A stretch of 17,282 bases of DNA from Pavlovales sp. CCMP2436. Taxonomy: Eukaryota; Haptophyta; Pavlovophyceae; Pavlovales. The position numbers were made by a program, and so were the translations under genes. Positions 14,317 to 17,282 of the stretch are shown here, piece by piece (within the stretch, counting starts at the first letter, position 1; every line of letters starts with the position of its first letter). Location: positions 163,479 through 180,760 of the forward strand of contig MU631345.1 in NCBI GenBank assembly GCA_026770615.1, written 5' to 3'. Under the pieces are notes generated by a model. It had not been told where the DNA came from. It saw only the letters and a list, made by a program, of their open reading frames with translations, and made no database searches.

Positions 14317-14985
14317 CTAATCACACTTGCCAGCGAGGGCAAGCTTAACGTACTCCTCCGAGCCGATTGGGACGCCGTAGCACATGACGCCGTAGTGCGG
14401 GGTCAGGGCGCCGTCGAGCAGGTGGCTGCGTGTCACCAAGCCACGGTGGGCGTCGAGGGAGGCGATGTGGGCCTCGTCGATCCAGCATTCACACTTGGAC
14501 GGCTGCACGACAAGGCTGAGCTGTAAGAAGAGCGCATCGTGGAAGCGCTGCATCGCCGCGAAGACGATCCAGGGCGGACCGCACGCGCGCACGTCATCGT
14601 GGCCAGCCCGAGCGCCCCCACCGTATGGCAGCAGCTCGGCGTCGAGCACCTTTAGCTCGGGGTGGATGGAGATGGCAAAGGCGACTCCAGCCTCTACTGA
14701 CCCTTGAGTGACACCGGTCTCGCCGTCTCTGCCCATGGGCGTCAGGCCGCCGCCCTAGCCTGTGACGAAGTTCGGGTACTTGGGAGCGAGCGTGGCGTAG
14801 AAGAGGCGTGCGAGCGGAGCTAGGCCGGGGGAGCTGACGAGGGTGTGTGCTACCATCTCTGCGCGGTCTCCCTCATTGAAGGTGTTGTAGATATCGGAGC
14901 CTGCGATGCAAAAGTGTGGGTTTTCAAGCAGCTCACGCACACCAAAGATGAGCTTGGTGCTTCCTGCCGAGACGATGACTCCTGC
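14317..14985 (-). CDS. Retroelement: RT catalytic core
   Basis: In the restored frame the strand reads GSTKLIFGVRELLENP, then GSDIYNTFNEGDRAEM, which carries RT motif A (D-x-x-x-x-F). GVTQGS corresponds to the G-x-x-QG motif. AGHDDVRACG is the second catalytic site, where most elements have (F/Y)xDD; the aromatic residue is missing here. SLVVQPSKCECW fits the following N-x-x-K block with substitutions. An in-frame TAG separates the two halves and another ends it. Confidence 0.7.
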
Positions 14986-15893
14986 TGCGGAAAGAGGTAT
15001 TCCTCGATCTCACCACGAAGGCCCTTGTTGAGGAAGAACCCTTTGGTGAGCCCCCGTCTCAGCGCACACGAGATGCCGATTGGCCGCGCAGCCTCCGTGA
15101 CGTCGACCTGGGCCGCGCACTTGCGGAGTGGCACGCACCGTGCAGCGCAGAACACAAAGTAGAACCAGGGAGGCAGGTCGCCGTTTGCGAAGGATGATGC
15201 TAGCCAGGCGTGTGACTCGAGTACTTGGCGTGCGGCAACTCCAACAAAGGGTACGGTCGGGGCAAGCGGTATGAGGTACTCATGCTTCCATGGCGACGCG
15301 CCCTGGGCCTTGTCGTTCTTGAGCCCGCGATAGGACTCCTGCATCTCCGAGATGCCGACCACGAGCCGGTCAGTGGCGTCGAGGCATGGGATGACTGGCG
15401 GCTTGGCCGTCCTTCTGTGCAGGTGCTTGGTGAGCATCTGCTGCACCACAGCTGGGTCCGAGATGTCGGCGAGGCCATGGCTCTCGAGCAGCTTTGCAGC
15501 GTCGGAGAACTTGCCTTTGGAGAGGAGGGCGACGGCAGCCTTGATATCTCGCTTAGGGTTGGCAGGGCGGGATCGCCGGGTGTGGCGCTGCTGCGACTCC
15601 TTCGCGCAGTTGCTGGACCACTCAGCCACGAGGCTGCCGAAGTCTCCTAGCTCCCACCGATCGAACCGAGAGGCAAGCAGCCTGGCGGTCGCGAGGTGTC
15701 CCTGTTGCCCCCCGCGGGCAGCGGGCTGTTTGCGGAGTAAGATCGAGGGCAGGACCAACAGCATCTTCAGCGCTCGCACTTCCTCAATCTCATTGTCCGG
15801 ACCAGAGTGGCGGAGGGCTCTGATGACACGGACATTGGCAGCGGCCCATGACTCATGGAAGTCGGTCCCAACCCTGAGCCTTATCCTATTCAA
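14850..15893 (-). CDS. Retroelement: N-terminal RT segment
   Basis: 347 codons open, of which the last ~45 are out of frame. Features of the family are LLVLPSILLRKQ near the N-terminus, then KAAVALLSKGKFSDAAKLLE, GLADISDPAVVQQMLTKHLH, a DKAQGAS segment (fingers), and PRPIGISCALRR-like residues (AARPIGISCALRRG). It is truncated by a frameshift before motif 1. The upstream end abuts the gag-like ORF. Confidence 0.65.
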   Translation of the reverse strand: MNRIRLRVGTDFHESWAAANVRVIRALRHSGPDNEIEEVRALKMLLVLPSILLRKQPAARGGQQGHLATARLLASRFDRWELGDFGSLVAEWSSNCAKESQQRHTRRSRPANPKRDIKAAVALLSKGKFSDAAKLLESHGLADISDPAVVQQMLTKHLHRRTAKPPVIPCLDATDRLVVGISEMQESYRGLKNDKAQGASPWKHEYLIPLAPTVPFVGVAARQVLESHAWLASSFANGDLPPWFYFVFCAARCVPLRKCAAQVDVTEAARPIGISCALRRGLTKGFFLNKGLRGEIEEYLFPQQESSSRQEAPSSSLVCVSCLKTHTFASQAPISTTPSMRETAQRW

Positions 15894-15900
15894 TCTTATA

Positions 15901-16541
15901 TTATAGGATGGGCCCGCACGGTCGCCGTGTGTCTCTATTTCGTTCTCTTGAGCTGAGCCTTGGAACGTAGGGTCTCAAGACGCCAATAAAAAGCCTCGAA
16001 CCCTTAGGAGTTCCGTGCGAGCGCTGGAGCGAGATAAGGCTGAGCATAGAGGTGGCCTTGGACGTGCCGGAGAGGCCGACGCAATGGTCCCTGAGGGTGT
16101 TGAAAACCAGAGCCAGCGAGACGGAGCTGCCGCGCTTGGCGTCGTAGTCTTGTGCATGACGTGCGTCAGAATGCGCTGGTCGATGGCCTGGGTGATGATT
16201 TCCTGGGCCTTGCACTGCGAGGTAAGCATACGGTAGTACTCCTTGACCGCCTTGGCAAAGGCGGGGTCAGCCTCGCCCTCCGGGTAGATCTGCTTGCCGT
16301 CATCGCCGATCGCCTCGGGGTCGGGGTAGTAGAGGGAGACGATCACGGGGTCAGCCTCGAGCGGGTCGAAGGGGGGCGGCTTGGTGCAGACGCACGAGAG
16401 GTCGATCTTCTCGTCCGACTGCATGTACGTGAGAAGCATCGCCACCCAGATAGGGAAGTGGGCCTGGTCGCGTAGCTTGAAGTGGTTGAAGCGCGTTGCC
16501 GACGCGCCTCCGTGGAACTCGAAGCCCTGAGGGTCCAACAT
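15901..16541 (-). pseudogene. Copia-gag-like ORF, frameshifted
   Basis: 188 codons open from 16541 (to 15975) and an overlapping frame open to 15901. The N-terminal part has KLRDQAHFPIWVAMLLTYMQ, then a spacer with PDPEAIGDDGKQIYPEGEAD, then AVKEYYRMLTSQCKAQEII and DQRILTHVMHKT. This resembles the UBN2/gag-like domain of Copia elements (W-x-x-x-M...L, then xAxxxIxxxLxxxxLxHV). After a frameshift near 16140 the other frame continues with SLALVFNTLRDHCVGLSG. No zinc knuckle, protease or integrase is present. It is either a gag fragment into which the RT element inserted, or an unusual ORF1 of that element. Confidence 0.45.
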
Positions 16542-16809
16542 GTTAGGATGCGAGAGTGCGAGGTCTGCAGCGAGAGCTAGGGGGATCGAGTCCGAGCCGC
16601 GGTGAAGCGGCTAGAGCGAGAGCAGGAACAGCTAAGAGGCGTAGGGCGATACGATGCAGTGCTTTGGAGTGCGGCGGCTGCCAACTTTGGAGTGCGGCGG
16701 AGGCCATCTTGATGTGCTGCAATATGCGTTGGAGTGCGACGGCTGCCAACTTTCTGCAAGGAACCGGGAGAACTTGGTCGACTGCGCCGTGAGGGGCAGA
16801 TTTAGCTAG
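16542..16809. repeat. Stretch with a 23-bp dispersed repeat, no gene
   Basis: TTGGAGTGCGGCGGCTGCCA is found at about 16664, with a variant ending AGGCCATC at about 16688 and TTGGAGTGCGACGGCTGCCA at about 16730. The three copies share TTGGAGTGCG(G/A)CGG. It lies 5' of the gag-like ORF on the minus strand and could be part of its leader. No tRNA-primer site was recognised. Confidence 0.5.
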
Positions 16810-17282
16810 ATGGCAGAGTACCTGCGCATTCCCACCGCACAGCCAGCCGCCCGGTCCGCCGCCGAGCCTGCCGTCGAGCCCGCCGCCCAGCCCGCAACCG
16901 AGCCCGGTGCAGCCTAGCTCGTACCCGAAACAAATGCTGCCCAGCCCACCCAGCCCGCCGCCCAGTCCGCCGCCCAGCCTGGCGTCCAACCCGCCGCCGC
17001 CGCCCAGCCCGCCGCTGTACAGCCCGCCGCCGCCCAAGGCGCCGCAGTAGCCCAGCCCCTGGGCGCGCTGCCGCTGCGTGCGCGGGCGGACACGCTGCAG
17101 AGTGCGCTGCCGAGCGAACCGTCAATGGGCACCGCGTTACCGCTGCCGTCGCCGAGCACGCTGCGCGCTAAGCCGGCACTAGAAAGGTGCGTTCACCCAC
17201 AACACACTGCCCAGCCGGCTCCCCAGTCCACTCCATCGACGCCGCTCCTACCGCCGCCAAAGCCCACCGCCCAGCCCACCGC
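16810..17282 (+). CDS. Ala/Gln/Pro-rich repeat protein, 3' truncated by window, one in-frame TAG
   Basis: From ATG 16810 the frame reads MAEYLRIPTAQPAARSAAEP and then AAQP/AAEP-type repeats. A TAG at about 16912-16914 interrupts it, then AAQPTQPAAQSAAQPGVQPA and similar units continue open to the window end, with a less repetitive middle (SALPSEPSMGTALPLPSPST). Such tracts act as extracellular or linker segments in many algal proteins; no function is assigned. Poly-Gly frames on the opposite strand are shadows of the repeat. It may be an exon of a larger gene or a pseudogene. Confidence 0.4.

Larger units (their letters stand above)
12370..15893 (-). pseudogene. Decayed non-LTR-type retroelement (reverse transcriptase plus possible nuclease)
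   Basis: Reading right to left, one polyprotein can be followed through one frameshift (near 14985) and three in-frame stops: TAG 14755-14757, TAG 14317-14319 and TAA 13048-13050. Order: N-terminal RT region, catalytic core, thumb/connection region with a GAGLR block, a His/Asp-containing region resembling a decayed zinc motif, and a C-terminal domain with D-x(16)-ELK. RT, connection and C-terminal nuclease in one ORF is the layout of non-LTR elements with a restriction-like endonuclease. The stops and frameshift make it non-functional under the standard code. The gene model is not rebuilt here; only the parts are described below. Confidence 0.75.

Noticed and set aside
12370..14757. TAG (and TAA) reassigned as sense codons, which would keep the retroelement and the AAQP ORF open
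   Set aside because: The kinase reading frame ends plausibly at a TAG, the retroelement also has a frameshift and a TAA, and decayed elements are expected to collect stops. Not supported here.
16543..17037. Gly-rich minus-strand ORF (GGLGGGLGG type)
   Set aside because: It is the complement of the GCCCAGCCC repeats; the plus frame continues better and to the window end.

Overview
The window looks like nuclear DNA of a GC-rich unicellular eukaryote, most likely a microalga (a haptophyte or pelagophyte would fit; this is inference). The evidence is spliceosomal introns with GT..AG ends and TACTAAC-type branch sites, GC-rich exons, introns full of long C or T runs on the sense strand, and remnants of several eukaryotic transposon classes. 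No operons, rRNA, tRNA or CRISPR arrays were seen.

Left part (1-5028): mostly repeats and decayed sequence. It holds a hexamer microsatellite (179-275), an old copy of a MITE family that recurs at 6590-7089, a 28-bp tandem duplication, a small plus-strand ORF ending in a UBA-like helix bundle (1084-1578), two minus-strand coding fragments of unknown family (1712-2752), and two inverted, related Ala/Arg-rich sequences (about 2860-3634 plus, and 4069-4710 minus).

Centre (5029-12089, minus strand): one well-supported gene, a 13-exon eukaryotic-type pantothenate kinase, the first step of coenzyme A synthesis. All exon junctions keep frame and the model encodes 681 residues. It has a long N-terminal extension starting with a hydrophobic stretch and a Ser-rich, probably disordered tail. 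The striking feature is its introns: seven of twelve contain, just upstream of the real acceptor, a degenerate second copy of the intron end plus the first 30-95 nt of the following exon. One exon (8) also has a decayed donor-side copy further downstream. A 500-bp MITE with a perfect 9-bp target duplication sits inside one of these decoy copies, and intron 8 carries two large foldback hairpins.

Right part (12250-16541, minus strand): a decayed non-LTR-type retroelement with a reverse transcriptase and a C-terminal region containing a possible PD-(D/E)xK nuclease motif. It is interrupted by one frameshift and three in-frame stops, and its 3' end lies about 160 bp upstream of the kinase start codon in the same orientation. 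A frameshifted Copia-gag-like ORF abuts its 5' side. The last 470 bases (plus strand) hold an Ala-Gln-Pro-rich repeat ORF that runs off the window and is split by one TAG.
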